A stretch of DNA of 64,000 bases. Source: Io17-Chloro-G2 sp965226825 (GTDB taxonomy: Bacteria > Chloroflexota > Dehalococcoidia > Lucifugimonadales > UBA3495). Shown here in pieces: positions 50,868 to 59,682 of the stretch. The notes under the pieces were generated by a model, which was not told the DNA's origin, searched no databases, and saw only the letters and a program-made list of their open reading frames with translations. A program made the translations under genes and the position numbers. Where the stretch lies: positions 124,001-188,000 of the forward strand of contig CBDDED010000003.1 in the NCBI GenBank assembly GCA_965226825.1, given 5' to 3'. Within the stretch, counting starts at the first letter, position 1, and every line of letters begins with the position of its first letter.

Positions 50868-52235
50868 ATGCCCGAGCCTTACGAGCTGTCCCTCTCCGAA
50901 TCAGCGTTTCAAATAATCGTGGGAGACCTTTCGCCGGTTGACCTGGTGGAGTCTCTGATCCAACGGATAGACTCGTTGGAGCCAAGTCTCAAGGCATGGG
51001 TTTATCTGGACCGCGAATCTGTCCTGGCGGAAGCCAGGGCCAAGGCGGAAGAAGTTGCCTCGGCACGGCGGCCGATAGGACCGCTCCATGGGGTTCCCAT
51101 CGGGCTCAAGGACATTTACTACACCGCCGGTATCCCAACTACTGCCTGTTCGAAGCTATACGCCGATTTCGTCCCCGAGTACGATGCCGCCACGGTGGCC
51201 CGGCTCCGGGACGCCGGCGCCCTGATGTTGGGCAAGACCGTCACCACAGAGTTCGCCTGCCTCGACCCGTCGGTCACGATAAACCCGTGGAACCCGGCGC
51301 ACACCCCCGGCGGCTCCAGCAGCGGCTCAGCGGTAGCGGTGGCCGCCAATATGTGCGGCGCAGCCATGGGCTCCCAGACGGTGGGATCGGTGTTGCGGCC
51401 AGCCGCCTACAATGGCGTGGTCGGGTTTAAGCCCACCTTTGGGCGGGTCAGCCGCTACGGGATTATCCCGGTTAGTTGGTCCCTGGACACCGCGGGGTGG
51501 ATGACCCGGACCGTCCAGGATGCCGCCTTGCTTTTGAGCGTAATGGCGGGGCAAGACGCCCGAGACCCGGTGGCCTCGATGCTACCGACCGAGGATTACA
51601 CCGCCAACTTCGATTCGCCGCCTGCGCCCCATATAGGCGTGCTGGGCGGCTACTTCGACGACAACGCCGACGCCGGGACCCGAAACCATACTCGGGATGT
51701 GGTGGAAAAACTGGCCGGTGCCGGTGCCAAAATTACTGAGATGACGCCTCCCGACAGCATTGAAACCGCCTCCGAGGACCAGAGGGTGATCATGGCGGTG
51801 GAGGCGGCGGCCTTCCATGAACCGATGTACCGGACCCGGTCGGAAGAATACCAACCGTTGTTGCGGGAAATGCTGCGGTGGGGGTTGGAGATCGACTCGA
51901 TCACCTACTCCAGGGCCCTGGAACGGCGGTTGCAGTTCATAGCCGACATGGTCCGAACGGCGGCACATGTGGACGTACTGCTGACCCCTTCCACCCCGGA
52001 ACCGCCCCAGCCGGACCTGACCAACACCGGCAATCCGATGTTTCAAGGGCCCTGGACTTCCTGCGGGCTTCCGGCGATATCGGTCCCCTCCGGGTTGGCT
52101 GAATCAGGGATGCCGCTGGGGATTCAACTCGCTGCCAGCCATTACCAGGAAGCCCGGTTGTTGTCGGCCGCCCGGTGGTGCGAATTGGTTTTGGACGGGT
52201 TTCAATCGCCGTCGTTGGACTGGATTCAAGCCTAG
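50868..52235 (+). CDS. Amidase signature family enzyme
   Basis: A 455-residue amidase. ATG 50868 has AGGA upstream. The Ser-cisSer-Lys triad appears as Lys in VPIGLKDIYYTAGIP, cis-Ser in TPGGSSSGSAVAVAANM, and the nucleophile position in GSQTVGSVLRPAAYNG, where the usual GGS reads VGS. The closest relative in the window is the amidase at 54098, which has GGSTCRPAAYNG. The Gly-to-Val change next to the nucleophile is unusual and may alter activity. It lies 13 bp before a cyclase-family gene, so the two probably form an operon for hydrolysis of an amide compound. Confidence 0.88.
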   Translation: MPEPYELSLSESAFQIIVGDLSPVDLVESLIQRIDSLEPSLKAWVYLDRESVLAEARAKAEEVASARRPIGPLHGVPIGLKDIYYTAGIPTTACSKLYADFVPEYDAATVARLRDAGALMLGKTVTTEFACLDPSVTINPWNPAHTPGGSSSGSAVAVAANMCGAAMGSQTVGSVLRPAAYNGVVGFKPTFGRVSRYGIIPVSWSLDTAGWMTRTVQDAALLLSVMAGQDARDPVASMLPTEDYTANFDSPPAPHIGVLGGYFDDNADAGTRNHTRDVVEKLAGAGAKITEMTPPDSIETASEDQRVIMAVEAAAFHEPMYRTRSEEYQPLLREMLRWGLEIDSITYSRALERRLQFIADMVRTAAHVDVLLTPSTPEPPQPDLTNTGNPMFQGPWTSCGLPAISVPSGLAESGMPLGIQLAASHYQEARLLSAARWCELVLDGFQSPSLDWIQA

Positions 52236-52248
52236 TTAGGAGAGCGTT

Positions 52249-53196
52249 ATGCAGGCTGGTATACCCACTGAACAAGAGGTCCTTGGCTACTTCGAGTCCC
52301 TGTCCAATTGGGGCCGCTGGGGTGACGACGACCAGTTGGGCGCTCCAAACCTGATCACTCCCGCCAAGACCAAGGCCGCCCTAGGCACGGTCCAAGAAGG
52401 GTTGACAATCTCCCTGTCCCGGACCGTTTCTTTCGAAGCCACGGTTGACTCTCCGAACCCACCGGTCCACTTCATGACCGAAAGCGGGGAAGGCTGGGCG
52501 GGGGGCGATAAAGTTTCGGCCCGGCCCTATGCCGTGGCGATGGACTACTTCGGCATGGTCTTCCATGGCGTCACCATTACCCACGTGGACAGCCTGTCCC
52601 ATTTCTTTTGGGAGGGCAAGACCTACAACGGCAAGCCGGCCCACCTGGTGTCAACCAGCATGGGGGCAACGGTTGGATCGGTCGAAGAGGCGAAAAACGG
52701 CATCGTTACGCGCGCCCTATTGGTGGACGTTCCCTTGGTCCGGGGAGTCGACTGGGTGGAACGCGGCGAGGGCGTGATGCCCGACGACATACTGCGGGCG
52801 GAAGCCCAGTGCGGCTTTCAAGTAGAAGAAGGCGACCTGCTGCTGATTCGAACGGGCCAACTTCACCGGCGAAACGTGGAAGGGCCGGTAGACCGCTCAC
52901 AAGGATCGACGGCCTGCCAGGCTGCCTGCCTGCCGTTGTTCCACCAGCGGGGCATCGCCATGCTGGGGTCTGACACCGGCAACGACGTCAACCCTTCCCA
53001 GTACTCCAAGGTGCCGAGCCCCATTCACCAGGTGGGCATCACGGCAATGGGTCTCTGGATTCTGGACAACGCCAATCTGGAAGAAGCCGCCGAAGCCTGC
53101 CGCCAACGCAACCGCTGGGAATTCCTGGTCTCCATCGGCCCGCTGCGCCTGCACCACGCCACCGGTTCGCCGGTGAACCCGATAGGGGTGTTCTGA
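52249..53196 (+). CDS. Cyclase family protein (kynurenine formamidase-like metal hydrolase)
   Basis: A 315-residue protein of the cyclase superfamily. The metal-binding motif is in THVDSLSHFFWEGKTYNG (His-x-Asp-x3-His), and GDLLLIRTGQ, MLGSDTGNDVNP and PIHQVGITAMGLWILDN are conserved segments. Members hydrolyse formamides or isatin-type amides, or cyclise polyketides; the pairing with an upstream amidase favours a hydrolytic role. ATG 52249 follows TAGGAGAGCGTT. It ends 38 bp before a small toxin-like gene. Confidence 0.88.
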   Translation: MQAGIPTEQEVLGYFESLSNWGRWGDDDQLGAPNLITPAKTKAALGTVQEGLTISLSRTVSFEATVDSPNPPVHFMTESGEGWAGGDKVSARPYAVAMDYFGMVFHGVTITHVDSLSHFFWEGKTYNGKPAHLVSTSMGATVGSVEEAKNGIVTRALLVDVPLVRGVDWVERGEGVMPDDILRAEAQCGFQVEEGDLLLIRTGQLHRRNVEGPVDRSQGSTACQAACLPLFHQRGIAMLGSDTGNDVNPSQYSKVPSPIHQVGITAMGLWILDNANLEEAAEACRQRNRWEFLVSIGPLRLHHATGSPVNPIGVF

Positions 53197-53233
53197 GCCA
53201 AGGCTCGAGTTAGCGGACGTCGGTACCATCCTG

Positions 53234-53461
53234 GTGAGGTTCTCTGAGCACTACTTAAGCAACCGCTTTGCAATTCGCGGCATTACGCTTGAACAGGCGG
53301 TATGGGCAGTGAATAATGCAGTTAGTGTCTTTGATCAGGATGACGGCCGAACCCGGTACTGGGGATTCGTCCCACAATTGGGGCGTCACCTCCGGGTGGT
53401 AGTTGATCCCGACGGTGAAACGATCATAACGGCCTTCATAGATTCAAGTTTCAGCCCCTGA
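53234..53461 (+). CDS. DUF4258-like small protein, possible toxin
   Basis: A 75-residue protein starting at GTG 53234, with no clear ribosome site. FSEHYLSNRFAIRGITLEQA, GRTRYWGFVPQLGRHLRVVV and ETIITAFIDSSF fit DUF4258, a RelE-fold-like family often found with an antitoxin. The next gene, 15 bp away, is a DUF2283 protein, a frequent partner. Toxin activity is inference. Confidence 0.65.
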   Translation: MRFSEHYLSNRFAIRGITLEQAVWAVNNAVSVFDQDDGRTRYWGFVPQLGRHLRVVVDPDGETIITAFIDSSFSP

Positions 53462-53476
53462 AGAGGTCACACGACT

Positions 53477-53692
53477 ATGGAAGTCACTTACGACGCAGAT
53501 GTAGATATACTATCAATCGTCCTGGATGTAAGGGACGCGAAAGAGTCAATGGAAATCCTGCCTGGAGTCGTGGTGGACCTCGACCACGAGAACCGGATCA
53601 TCGCCTTCGAGATTTTTGACGCGAAGAACGTGACAGACCTTTCACAAGTGAAAGTTGCAGTGTCCCGGCCGGCGGAGTATGTCCAGCCGTAA
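53477..53692 (+). CDS. DUF2283 family protein, possible antitoxin
   Basis: A 71-residue protein. ATG 53477 follows GAAGAGGTCACACGACT. MEVTYDADVDILSIVLDVRD and LPGVVVDLDHENRIIAFEIF are the DUF2283 hallmarks, with a beta-rich core and acidic surface. It is paired with the DUF4258-like gene 15 bp upstream. The pair resembles small toxin-antitoxin modules found across bacteria, but no experimental role is assumed. Confidence 0.75.
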   Translation: MEVTYDADVDILSIVLDVRDAKESMEILPGVVVDLDHENRIIAFEIFDAKNVTDLSQVKVAVSRPAEYVQP

Positions 53693-54097
53693 AGACGTTT
53701 GCGCTCTAGTGTGTAAATGCGCTACGCCCACCGGCTTCGGGTTGCTTTTCGAACGCATGAATGCGTAGCCTCAATCGGTCTGGAATCCCGCAATCTGCTG
53801 TAGATGTTTGGCCATTCGACAGCGTTCCCTGGATGCCCGGTGGGCCAGCTTTAACCTCGGCCGATCCATGCCTCGAGAAAGGTAGCCCTAGCTGTTCCCG
53901 CTTTCGAGTGTGAAGGGGAGCACCGCGCGTGGCGGGTAGGAAGCTGAGAGACGGGCCACGGTCAACATTGGTCCCCCGAATACCTCAAGATGCTCCGAGG
54001 TCCGATTTCATGCTATCGCTTTGGAATCGGTTTCCCTTGCCGGCGCTTTTTGAGTCCATCTTTTTTGCGACAAGCCCCCGGTGAGGACGACCGCTTT
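53693..54097. other. Intergenic region between convergent genes
   Basis: A 405-bp gap. Nothing recognisable: no gene, no copy of the dispersed repeat, and no strong hairpin. Confidence 0.4.
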
Positions 54098-55462
54098 TTA
54101 GGGTAAGTCCGGAGGTGTCAAATGGACTCCCAGGACGTTTTCGCACCACTTGGCTGCGCCGAGGAGCCTGCCCTCTTCCCAGGGGGCTGCGGCTAACTGA
54201 ATGGCCAGCGGAAGTCCTTCTTGGTTGAGGCCAGACGGGACGACCACGGTGGGCAGGCCGCTGGAGGTCCAAGGCGATTGGAAGGCGGCGTCGCCGGTGG
54301 TGTTCAAGTCCCGGGGAGCCGGCGCCGGGACGGCTGGCGTCAATGCAACGTCAACTCCCGCCAGGCATTCCACCATGTCCCGGCGGAAAACCCGGCGCAA
54401 CCGTTGGGCCTGCAGGTAGTCGGCGCCGGGGATCAACATGCCCATCTCGATGCCCGCCCGAATCCGGGGGCCGTACTCGTCGGCGCGCTCCCGAAATGTC
54501 TCTTGATGGAAAGCGGCGCATTCCACATTCATTACGATGCGTTGACAGCTATGGGCGGTGGAGAAACTGGCCGGAAGCTCCAACTCAACCACTGAGACGC
54601 CTGCCTGGGCCAACCTTTCAGCGATTTCCCGGGTGTGCTCCCAAACCTCTTCCGTGGCATGCTGCTGGAAGAACCCGCCGATCAGGCCAATGCGAGGCGG
54701 CCCTTCGTAGGCGTCGACCTGGGAGAGAAAATCCGGCGCTGCATCCGGTGAAGAACCGGGGTCATTGGGGTCGTGGCCCGATAGGACCTGCAGCATGATC
54801 GCGGCGTCTTGTACGTCCCTGGTCAGTATGCCCACGGTGTCCAGAGACCAGCTGACAGGAATCACGCCGTAGCGGCTGATTCTTCCGTAGGTCGCTTTTA
54901 ACCCCACAATGCCGTTGTAGGCCGCGGGCCGGCAGGTGGACCCACCGGTTTGAGAACCCAAGGCGGCGCTGCACATGCCGGTGGCAACCGCCACCGCCGA
55001 CCCACTGCTGGAGCCTCCCGGCGTATGAGCCGGGTTCCAGGGATTGCGAGTGGGGGACGGGTCCGAGGTTGCAAACTCGGTGGTCACGGCCTTCCCAAGA
55101 ACAATGCCTCCGGACGCCTTGATTTTCGCAACGCTGGTGGCGTCGTAACCGGGCACGAAATCGGCGTAAATCCGAGAGCAGGCGGTGGTCTTCATTCCTT
55201 CGGTGTAGAAAATGTCCTTTAGGCCGATGGGCGCTCCGTGGATGGGGCCAACTGTAGTTCCGTTTTGCAGGTCTCGCTCCCGGTCTTCGGCCGCCCCCAG
55301 CACAGTCTCCCGGTCAACGGTCACCCACGCCTGCAGGGCAGGGTCCAACGAGGAAATGCGGTCCAGCAGGTCTCGCGCCAGCTCCACCGGAGATAGATTT
55401 CCGGAGCGAATCTCCTGCGCCGACTGCGCCAATGTCATTTGATATGGTTGTGGCACCCTCAC
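54098..55462 (-). CDS. Amidase signature family enzyme, probably with a small partner subunit
   Basis: A 454-residue amidase. The frame opens at GTG 55462, which touches AAGGA; a second GTG six bases on (55456) is better spaced. Triad: Lys in APIGLKDIFYTEGMK, cis-Ser in TPGGSSSGSAVAVATGM, nucleophile in SQTGGSTCRPAAYNG. It is similar to the amidase at 50868 throughout. A 59-residue gene 86 bp upstream on the same strand resembles the GatC/AtzG small subunits that partner some amidases. The substrate is unknown. Confidence 0.88.
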   Translation of the reverse strand: MRVPQPYQMTLAQSAQEIRSGNLSPVELARDLLDRISSLDPALQAWVTVDRETVLGAAEDRERDLQNGTTVGPIHGAPIGLKDIFYTEGMKTTACSRIYADFVPGYDATSVAKIKASGGIVLGKAVTTEFATSDPSPTRNPWNPAHTPGGSSSGSAVAVATGMCSAALGSQTGGSTCRPAAYNGIVGLKATYGRISRYGVIPVSWSLDTVGILTRDVQDAAIMLQVLSGHDPNDPGSSPDAAPDFLSQVDAYEGPPRIGLIGGFFQQHATEEVWEHTREIAERLAQAGVSVVELELPASFSTAHSCQRIVMNVECAAFHQETFRERADEYGPRIRAGIEMGMLIPGADYLQAQRLRRVFRRDMVECLAGVDVALTPAVPAPAPRDLNTTGDAAFQSPWTSSGLPTVVVPSGLNQEGLPLAIQLAAAPWEEGRLLGAAKWCENVLGVHLTPPDLP

Positions 55463-55547
55463 TCCTTGTTCCCAATCAAAGCTTTCGTGAAGCCAAAGTG
55501 TAGGCTATCTTTGAGAATCTACTCTGAGGCAGCCGATCAATACCGGA

Positions 55548-55727
55548 TCAAAGAAAGAAACCCGGCTCCACCTCGGTTGCGGGCGGATTGCGGCGAATCT
55601 CGGCCAATTGGCGGGACGTGTCCTGAAGGTGCGCCCGCAACGCCGCGGCCCTTTGCAAGCCCCAGAGTTGCTCGGCACGCTGGGTTAGCTCTGCCAAAAT
55701 CTGGTGTTCAGATTGTTCTTCAGCCAT
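55548..55727 (-). CDS. GatC/AtzG-like small amidase subunit (tentative)
   Basis: A 59-residue protein. ATG 55727 lies 11 bases after GGAGGG. The sequence is mostly helical (LAELTQRAEQLWGLQRAAAL, LRAHLQDTSRQLAEIRRN) and ends PPATEVEPGFFL, resembling the extended C-terminal peptide of GatC and AtzG that wraps round the amidase subunit. Its place directly before an amidase gene on the same strand supports that. Family assignment is by pattern and context only. Confidence 0.55.
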   Translation of the reverse strand: MAEEQSEHQILAELTQRAEQLWGLQRAAALRAHLQDTSRQLAEIRRNPPATEVEPGFFL

Positions 55728-56070
55728 TTGGGTGCGACCCTCCGAAGCGGGAGATGGATTCAAGAATCTCTGTGTCCCCGGCATTCAATGCATTGCCAAA
55801 GGCAATGGCCTAGGTAGGGGGCGGCTTCCCCACACCCGGTATTCCCCCGTTGCCATAAACATATGTGCGCATGGGAATGACTCTGGACTCCACCTGCGGC
55901 GAGGAAGACGGGGATGGTTGCAGTCGGATACCGCAACGCCAACTCTCTGATGTGATCTGTTTTAGCCGATCCTACTAATTTTGGAATGAGATAGCCCTGG
56001 CTCTGTGTAGCCTTTGTTTTCCTGAGCGTTTGGGTTACTATCGGATCAGACTACCATTAAGGAGTTTATC
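55728..56070. other. Intergenic region between divergent genes
   Basis: A 343-bp gap with one diverged copy of the dispersed repeat (55873-55913, GACTCTGGACTCCACCTGCG...). Promoters for both flanking genes should be here, but none is convincing. Confidence 0.45.
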
Positions 56071-56985
56071 GTGACAACAACCAAGTCTGTAGGCTCTGGC
56101 AAATACACCTACGAAATGGACGAGAACTGGGCAAAACTGCCAGAGGGTTGGGCAATGCCCGCCGCGGCAGTGTATGGCGATTCCCAGGACCGGGTCTACT
56201 GTTTCAATCGAGACCCGGACCATCCGGTGGTGATTTTCGACCGCGAGGGCAACTATTTGTCGCATTGGGGCGCCGGGATCATCGAGTTTGCCCACGCCAT
56301 CCTGTTGGACAAGGATGACAACGTGTGGCTCGTGGACCGGGACCGGGGCCAGGTTATGAAGTTCACCACCGATGGCGAGCTGCTTATGACCATTGGCGAG
56401 AAAGGGTTCCGCTCCGACGCCGGCTACGACAACTCCCAATTCGTGGGCGACGGGTGGGAGCACGTTGCCAAGGGCGGCGATCCGTTCAACCTCCCCGCGG
56501 GCATCGGCCTGAATCCCGAGGGCGACATTTTCATCGCCGACGGTTACGGCAACGCCAGGGTCCACCGGTTCTCATCCACCGGAGAGCACCTCCTGTCCTG
56601 GGGAGGGCCGGGCACCGGGCCGGGCGAGTTCAACCTTCCTCACGGCGTGTGGATCGACCGCCAGGGCCGGGTTTTGATCGCCGACCGGGAGAACGACCGG
56701 GTACAGGTTTTCACCCAGGAGGGCGAGTATATTTCGACCTGGCCGTCCAAGTTAATCGGGCCGGCGGTTCTCTACGTCGACGATGAGGATGTTGTTTACG
56801 TCCCGGAGCATAACGGGGGATTGTTCAGCGTTCTAACTATAGAAGGCGAGCGGTTGGCCCAATGGGGTTCCGAGATTCACCGGTCCTGCCACGGAGTCTG
56901 GGCCGACTCGCACAAGGACCTGTACTTCGTAGCGCCTGGCGAATGGCGTCCACGGCGCGTCGTAAAGTTCACCCGAAAGGGCTAG
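56071..56985 (+). CDS. NHL-repeat beta-propeller protein
   Basis: A 304-residue protein starting at GTG 56071 with AAGGAG six bases upstream. Six NHL-type blades can be traced, for example FAHAILLDKDDNVWLVDRDR, NLPAGIGLNPEGDIFIADGY and NLPHGVWIDRQGRVLIADRE. The arrangement resembles peptidyl-alpha-hydroxyglycine alpha-amidating lyase-like and 6-bladed propeller lactonases. No signal peptide is present, so it is probably cytoplasmic. It could hydrolyse a lactone or bind a ligand; the reaction is unknown. Confidence 0.82.
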   Translation: MTTTKSVGSGKYTYEMDENWAKLPEGWAMPAAAVYGDSQDRVYCFNRDPDHPVVIFDREGNYLSHWGAGIIEFAHAILLDKDDNVWLVDRDRGQVMKFTTDGELLMTIGEKGFRSDAGYDNSQFVGDGWEHVAKGGDPFNLPAGIGLNPEGDIFIADGYGNARVHRFSSTGEHLLSWGGPGTGPGEFNLPHGVWIDRQGRVLIADRENDRVQVFTQEGEYISTWPSKLIGPAVLYVDDEDVVYVPEHNGGLFSVLTIEGERLAQWGSEIHRSCHGVWADSHKDLYFVAPGEWRPRRVVKFTRKG

Positions 56986-57061
56986 AAACGGGACGAAACC
57001 GGTTGCGGCCCGATACGCCGTTTTGGTATATTGGGCCGGACGCTTTCAAAAGCGACCGCAT

Positions 57062-57137
57062 GGGGCTGTAGCTCAACCGGGAGAGCGCTTCAATGGCATT
57101 GAAGAGGTAGGGGGTTCGAGTCCCCCCAGCTCCACCA
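57062..57137 (+). tRNA. tRNA-Ala (anticodon GGC), CCA encoded
   Basis: A 76-nt cloverleaf. The acceptor stem GGGGCTG pairs with CAGCTCC and has a G3-U70 wobble pair, the alanine identity element. The anticodon stem-loop is CTTCA-ATGGCAT-TGAAG with anticodon GGC, and the T arm is GGGGG-TTCGAGT-CCCCC. The 3' ACCA is encoded. Confidence 0.96.
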
Positions 57138-57240
57138 GCGATCCATCAGGGCACCACCCCCACAGACAACTCTCTCCGGCTGTTCGACTCTTCTCATCGT
57201 GTTCAGCTTCGATTGGCATTGCTGACTTCTTGGACCCCAA

Positions 57241-57264
57241 TGTTCGACGGTATACCGTCGAACA
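57241..57264. promoter_or_regulatory. Perfect 24-bp palindrome
   Basis: TGTTCGACGG, TATA, CCGTCGAACA: ten-base arms around a TATA centre, between tRNA-Ala and the SDR gene. It could be an operator for a dimeric regulator or a short hairpin terminator after the tRNA, though no T-run follows. Confidence 0.45.
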
Positions 57265-57352
57265 CCTCGATGCTTCATTCCCAGTAAGACCAGGTATTCG
57301 TACCCTGAATCGAAGTGCCAGATAGATTCACGGACTCATGTGAGAATGACGC

Positions 57353-58357
57353 ATGCCTGAACAACCGCTCCGCAACCGGGTGGCCGTCGTCGCCGGCGCG
57401 ACGCGTGGGGCCGGCCGGGGCATCGCCCGTATGCTGGGAGCCGCGGGCGCAACGGTCTACTGTACCGGGCGCAGTGTGCGGGATCGGTCTGCGACGCCCG
57501 GGCGTCCGGAGACGATCGAGGACACGGCAGAGCTGGTCACCGCGGAGGGAGGCCGGGGAATCGCCGTCCGCACCGATCACACGGTCGAGTCCGAAGTGGA
57601 GCAACTGTTCGCGCGAGTCCGTGCTGAGGCGGGGCGGCTCGACGTCCTGGTCAACGACATCTGGGGTGGAGACGACCTGACCGAGTGGGGAAGGCCGTTC
57701 TGGGAACTCTCCATCGCCCAGGGGCAGCAACTGCTCGAGCGGGCAGTTTATAGCCACCTCATCACCAGCCGGCACGGCGCGCCGCTGATGATCGAGCGGG
57801 ACGCCGGACTCATCGTAGAGGTCACGGACGGCGACACGCTGGGCTACCGCGGCAATTTCTTCTACGACTTGGCGAAGAGCGCGGTCATCCGGCTTGCCTA
57901 CGCGATGGCGGCCGACCTCCATGCCCACAATGTGACGGCCCTGGCGCTCACCCCCGGATTCCTGCGGTCCGAGGCCGTCCTCGACTCCTTTGGTGTCACT
58001 GAGGCAAACTGGCGCGATGCCATCCGGGAGGACCCCTACTTCGCGGAGTCCGAAACGCCCTGCCTGGTCGGGCGGGTAGTGGCGGCGTTGGCCGCCGACC
58101 CGAGCGTGGGCGCCAAGAATGGAGGATTGTTCTCTAGCTGGACGCTCTCGAAGGAGTACGGCCTGACCGATGTGGACGGCCGCCGGCCGGACTGGGGGAC
58201 GTTTTTCCCGCGCAAGGTGCAGGAGATCGTCGATAGGGATGAGCCGACGGAGATGGACATCTTCATCGTCCGCACTCGGCTCTACCAGGCGGAGCTTGAT
58301 CCGGCAGCGATCGAAGAAGCCGGGCGCCTCCGGACCTGGCTCACCCGGCACGACTGA
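57353..58357 (+). CDS. SDR family oxidoreductase, atypical
   Basis: A 334-residue SDR, longer than classical members. The cofactor motif is in VVAGATRGAGRGIARMLGAA (about 12-31). The catalytic Tyr-x3-Lys is in FFYDLAKSAVIRLAYAMA, but the usual NNAG reads NDIWGG and the catalytic Ser position reads Thr/Asp (VEVTDGDTLG). A C-terminal extension of about 80 residues follows. Its codon choice appears richer in GCG and CGG than its neighbours, and it lies between a tRNA gene and a transposase remnant, so transfer is possible. The substrate is unknown. Confidence 0.85.
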   Translation: MPEQPLRNRVAVVAGATRGAGRGIARMLGAAGATVYCTGRSVRDRSATPGRPETIEDTAELVTAEGGRGIAVRTDHTVESEVEQLFARVRAEAGRLDVLVNDIWGGDDLTEWGRPFWELSIAQGQQLLERAVYSHLITSRHGAPLMIERDAGLIVEVTDGDTLGYRGNFFYDLAKSAVIRLAYAMAADLHAHNVTALALTPGFLRSEAVLDSFGVTEANWRDAIREDPYFAESETPCLVGRVVAALAADPSVGAKNGGLFSSWTLSKEYGLTDVDGRRPDWGTFFPRKVQEIVDRDEPTEMDIFIVRTRLYQAELDPAAIEEAGRLRTWLTRHD

Positions 58358-58444
58358 GGGGGACCCGGAAAAACCTACAGGTAGCTAGGTGAGAGTCCTG
58401 CTCCTAACCCAAGGGCTGCAGTAGCTTTCGGGATGGAGTGGAAA

Positions 58445-58543
58445 ATGTCCAAAGGACGCAGAAAGCATACCCCGGCCCTTAAGACTGAACTCTGCCGGTA
58501 TGCTGCAAGCGGGACGCACCTCCAACCCGATTCTCGGTTCTAA
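58445..58543 (+). pseudogene. Possible transposase N-terminal remnant
   Basis: ATG 58445 opens MSKGRRKHTPALKTELCRYA, resembling the N-terminus of IS3-type OrfA (KRRKHSPEFKxxxxxEA), then ends at TAA after 32 codons. No other part of an insertion sequence is found around it. Evidence is limited to this short similarity. Confidence 0.3.
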
Positions 58544-58624
58544 CCCGCTCCAGGGTACCGTCCTTTACGTTAGGAAACTCATCCCCATCCGGCGAGCGAG
58601 AGGCGCCGCAGGTTCTGTGCTTGT

Positions 58625-59467
58625 CTATCCTCCCGGTGGTGGAGCCCCCATCTGTACCCCGCACTCTGCTATCGCCCCGAACAGCGCGGCAAATGAGCTT
58701 TCGTCGCCGGCGCCAAGGGTTTCTGCGAAGCCTTCGGGCCCACCCATTTTCTCCAGAAGACACTGCAGGTTTTCCCTTTCTTCCGGAGCGGCGCCCAGAC
58801 TGGGAGCGGTGGCCTGCCACTCGTCCTCGTTCAGGCACATCAACGTCAGGATGAAGGCGGACATGCTGCCAACCATAGCTGCTTCTCCGCCGCCCTCCGG
58901 GCCTGACGTCATCAATGCGCGCAGGTCGACTCCACCCATCCCTGTACGAACGCATGCGGAGGTCTCCAGGCTCAGGGGACCGGAGCCCTGGATGAGACCG
59001 GTGAGGAATATGCGCAACACCGTCTCGTCCTCAAGACAGCCAATAACATTAGTTCGTTCTTCGGGTGACGCCAGTTCCGGCGCGCCGAAGATCTCCATCA
59101 GGCGCGGTATTTCCGCCACACCTGCAAGACAGGTCAGTTCAGCCTCTGACAACTCAGACGCGACCGTTAGCGGGTCATTCAGGTGCAGGGGCGCTATTGC
59201 CCCGGTTCCGGTGGCTTGCTCAGCGGGCGCGGCCTCTGGGGTCACTTGAGGTGCCGGTACCGCGGTCGCCGGTGGGGCCGGTGTGGCAGTCGGCTTGGGC
59301 GTAGCAGTCGGCTTCGGCTTTGGCGAGGGACTGGCAGTTGCGGTCGGCGCCTCCGTCGCCTGTGATAAAGCGGCGTCCGCCGGGGCCGCGGTGGGCTCCC
59401 CGCCCCCGCAGGCCAGGAGTATTACCAGTGCAATCAACGCTGGGAAACCGATGAGTTTTGACACCAT
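58625..59467 (-). CDS. Lipoprotein of unknown function with Thr/Pro linker
   Basis: A 280-residue protein. ATG 59467 follows AGGAAGAGAGCGA; an upstream in-frame ATG is unlikely because the signal peptide starts here. The signal ends ALVILLACGGG, then a long Ala/Thr/Pro linker (about 25-85), then a helical domain with seven Cys spread through it (LTCLAGVAEIP, NVIGCLEDETV, ETSACVRTGMG, MCLNEDEWQ, LQCLLEKMGG, IAECGVQMG). The paired Cys suggest disulfides outside the cell. Family not recognised. Confidence 0.75.
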   Translation of the reverse strand: MVSKLIGFPALIALVILLACGGGEPTAAPADAALSQATEAPTATASPSPKPKPTATPKPTATPAPPATAVPAPQVTPEAAPAEQATGTGAIAPLHLNDPLTVASELSEAELTCLAGVAEIPRLMEIFGAPELASPEERTNVIGCLEDETVLRIFLTGLIQGSGPLSLETSACVRTGMGGVDLRALMTSGPEGGGEAAMVGSMSAFILTLMCLNEDEWQATAPSLGAAPEERENLQCLLEKMGGPEGFAETLGAGDESSFAALFGAIAECGVQMGAPPPGG

Positions 59468-59682
59468 TCGCTCTCTTCCTATTTGGTGGGGCTGCGTCCA
59501 CCTATGATACATCCTTTGTTCTACGGTCGAGTTTCTATATTCGGGGATTGTTTGGGCATTTTTGCGGTCTGGCTTGCTGCCTGCCCGAAATGCCAGTTGC
59601 CCGGGATGAGCAACTTTCCCAAGGTCGAAAAGGACCGGGTGATGACCACGCGAGAGATTTCCCGGATCCGGCGATCCTAAAC

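Noticed and set aside
50868..52235. Reading the amidases as GatA of the Glu-tRNA(Gln) amidotransferase.
   Set aside because: No gatB is present in the window and the three copies differ in active-site surroundings; general amidases fit better.
58358..58444. Group II intron or retron fragment before the transposase-like start.
   Set aside because: GGTGAGAGTCC resembles intron stretches only superficially; no domain V/VI hairpin or reverse transcriptase is present.
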